The position numbers and the translations under genes are program-made. The notes beneath the pieces are model-generated. The model was not told the DNA's origin. It worked only from the letters and a program-made list of their open reading frames with translations, and ran no database searches. Shown one piece after another: positions 62,307 to 64,000 of a DNA stretch of 64,000 nt. Each line of letters begins with the position of its first letter. Position 1 is the first letter of the stretch. Origin of the DNA: Gorsachius magnificus. Its lineage: Eukaryota > Chordata > Aves > Pelecaniformes > Ardeidae. The DNA lies in NCBI GenBank assembly GCA_034008185.1, contig CM067086.1, forward strand, positions 15,054,007 through 15,118,006. Reading direction: 5' to 3'.

Positions 62307-64000
62307 AATCATAGAATCATAGAATGTTTTGGGCTGGAAGGGACCCCTAGAGGTCATCTAGTCCAACCCCCCTGCAGTGAGCAGGGACACTGCTAACTAG
62401 ATCAGCTTGCTCAGAGCCCCGTCCAACCTGGCCTTCAATGTTTCCAGGGATGGGGCCTCCACTACCTCTCTGGGCAACCCATCCCAGTGTTTTACCACCC
62501 TCACTGTAAAGAATTTCTTCCTTATATCCAGTCTAAACCTACCCTGTTTTAGTTTAAAATCATTACCCCTGGTCCTGTCACAGGGTAAAAAAGATTTTCC
62601 CCATCTTTCCTATAGGCCCCCTTTAGGTACTGAAAGGCCGTAATCAGGTCTCCCCGCAGCCTTCCTTTCTCCAGGCCGAAAAAGCCCAACTCTCTCAGCC
62701 TGTCTTCATAAGAGAGGTGCTCCAGCCCTCAGATCATTTTTGTAGCCCTCCTCTGGACCTGCTCCAACAGTTCCATGTCCTTCTTGTGCTGAGGGCTCCA
62801 GAGCTGGACACAGTACTCCAGGTGAGGTCTCACCTGAGCAGAGTAGAGGGGCAGAATCACCTCCCTCGACCTGCTGGCCACGCTTCTCCTGATGCAGCCC
62901 AGAATACGGTTGGCCTTCTGGGCTGCCAGCGCACATTGCCGACTCATGTCCAGCTTTTCATCTACCAGTACCCCCAAGTTCCTCTCAGCAGGGCTGCTCT
63001 CGATCCTTTCTTCTCCCAGCCTGTATTGATACTGAGGGTTACCCCGAGCCAGGTACATGACCTTGCACTTGTCCTTGTTGAACCTCATGAGGTTCACAGA
63101 AGCCCACCTCTCCAGCCTGTCCAGGTCTCTCTGGATGACATCCCGTCCTTCTGGTGTGTCAACCGCACCGCTCAGTTTGGTGTCATCTGCAAACTTGCTG
63201 AGGGTGCACTCAATCTCGCTGTCTAAGTCATCGATGAAAACATTAAACAGCACCGGTCCCAGTACGGACCCCTGAGGGTCTCCTTACCGGGACTCGTCAC
63301 CGGTCTCCATCTGGACATCGAGCCATTGACCACTACCCTCTGGATGCAGCCATCCAGCCAGTTCCTTATCCACCGAACAGTCCACCCATCAAATCCATAG
63401 CTCTCCAATTTAGAGAGAAGTATGATGTGGGGGACCGTGTCAAAGGCTTTGCAGAAGTCCAGATAGATGACGTCCATTGGTTTTCCCTTGTCCACTGATG
63501 CTGTCACACCATCATAGAAAGTCATTAGGTTTGTCAGGCAGGACTTGCCCTTGGTGAAGCCATGCTGGCTATCTCGAATTACCTCCCCGGCCTGCATGTG
63601 CTTTAGCATAGCTTCTAGGAGGATCTGTTCCATGATCTTCCCAGGCACAGAGGTGAGGCTGACAGGTCGGTAGTTCCCAGGGTCTTCCTTTCTACCCTTT
63701 TTGAAAATGGGCACAATGTTTCCCTTCTTCCAGTCCCCAGGGACTTCACCTGACTGCCACGACTTTTCAAATATCATGGAGAGTGGCTTCGTGACTACAT
63801 CGGCCAATTCCCTCAGGACTCTGGGATGCATCTCATCAGGTCCCATGGACTTATGTGCATTCAGGTTCCTCAGGTGGTCACGAACCTGATCTTCTCCTAC
63901 AGCAGGAGGGGTTTTGCCCTCCCGGTCCCCCTCATGCTATCCATCAACTCGGGAGGGGTGAGGAGAGAGGTTGCCAGTGAAGACTGAGGCAAAAAAGGTG
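62307..64000 (-). mobile_element. CR1 LINE (continues past right edge)
   Basis: On the minus strand the element ends with two ATTCTATG octamers plus ATTC, the CR1 hallmark, preceded by the conserved tail GGACTAGATGACCTCTAG. Upstream lies most of the ORF2 reverse transcriptase. At least 1694 bp are present, and the 5' end lies beyond the window. It is less diverged than the other copies here. It shares the orientation of ELP4. Confidence 0.95.
62729..63846 (-). pseudogene. CR1 ORF2 reverse transcriptase, broken
   Basis: Two overlapping frames carry consecutive parts of the enzyme. The first (63846 down to about 63280) has fingers and palm motifs: [31 protein letters not shown] and the catalytic-region [13 protein letters not shown]. 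The second (63253 down to 62729) has the active-site KFADDTK followed by thumb landmarks such as [10 protein letters not shown] and [10 protein letters not shown] frameshift near 63260-63300 separates them, where the usual [10 protein letters not shown] segment is scrambled. A TGA just left of 62729 ends the second frame before the normal C-terminus, whose relics continue to about 62420. The element cannot make an active protein. Confidence 0.92.

Larger units (their letters stand above)
54550..64000 (-). other. ELP4 intron 2 (partial)
   Basis: This is sequence upstream of exon 3. No match to ELP4 exon 2 (the glycine-rich P-loop-like segment) was seen up to the window edge, so intron 2 is at least 9451 bp. 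It contains a perfect palindrome (61635-61660) and a CR1 at the right edge. The stretch 54550-61600 is AT-rich with no gene or repeat that I recognise. Confidence 0.75.

Noticed and set aside
62407..63889. Plus-strand open frames, one of 169 codons
   Set aside because: They are antisense to CR1 ORF2; the minus strand carries the recognisable reverse transcriptase.
54550..64000. Search for ELP4 exon 2 in the right part of the window
   Set aside because: No segment resembling the glycine-rich exon 2 protein with splice sites was found on the minus strand.

Overview
This is a stretch of vertebrate, almost certainly avian, nuclear DNA: AT-rich intronic sequence with no bacterial-style gene packing. 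The bird assignment rests on several copies of the chicken-repeat-1 (CR1) LINE, including one that ends in the typical ATTCTATG octamer tail. No complete gene lies in the window.

Seven short minus-strand blocks, each bounded by AG/GT splice signals and joining in one open frame with consistent phases, encode the central ~294 residues of Elongator complex protein 4 (ELP4). They correspond to exons 3 to 9 of the ten-exon vertebrate gene. From 5' to 3' on the minus strand they are 54428-54549, 41588-41719, 36165-36304, 26358-26442, 20151-20339, 5813-5921 and 3063-3169. Exons 1-2 should lie beyond 64000 and exon 10 to the left of position 1. ELP4 acts with ELP5 and ELP6 in a RecA-like hexamer that helps Elongator modify wobble uridines of tRNA.

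The noncoding part may matter more than the coding part. In vertebrates ELP4 lies tail-to-tail with PAX6, and the 3' introns of ELP4 house long-range PAX6 enhancers. With ELP4 on the minus strand, PAX6 should lie off the left edge. The left side of the window (about 1.6-3.0 kb, 3.4-3.7 kb, 5.4-5.7 kb and 8.2-8.5 kb) contains dense, complex, homeodomain-rich blocks that look like conserved enhancers. One carries four NK2-type sites and nested inverted repeats. Another carries a near-perfect Maf response element. These are inferences from position and motif content; conservation could not be tested.

Region by region: 1-3062, intron 9 (partial) with the strongest enhancer-like block; 3170-5812, intron 8; 5922-20150, intron 7 with a MIR-like SINE, a hairpin cluster, a CTCF-like motif and an AT/AC microsatellite; 20340-26357, intron 6 with a CR1 copy and a small CpG-rich island; 26443-36164, intron 5 with two old CR1 fragments; 36305-41587, intron 4, featureless; 41720-54427, intron 3, nearly featureless; 54550-64000, intron 2 (partial), with a 26-bp perfect palindrome and a larger CR1 copy at the right edge. 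All recognised CR1 copies lie on the minus strand, the same strand as ELP4.
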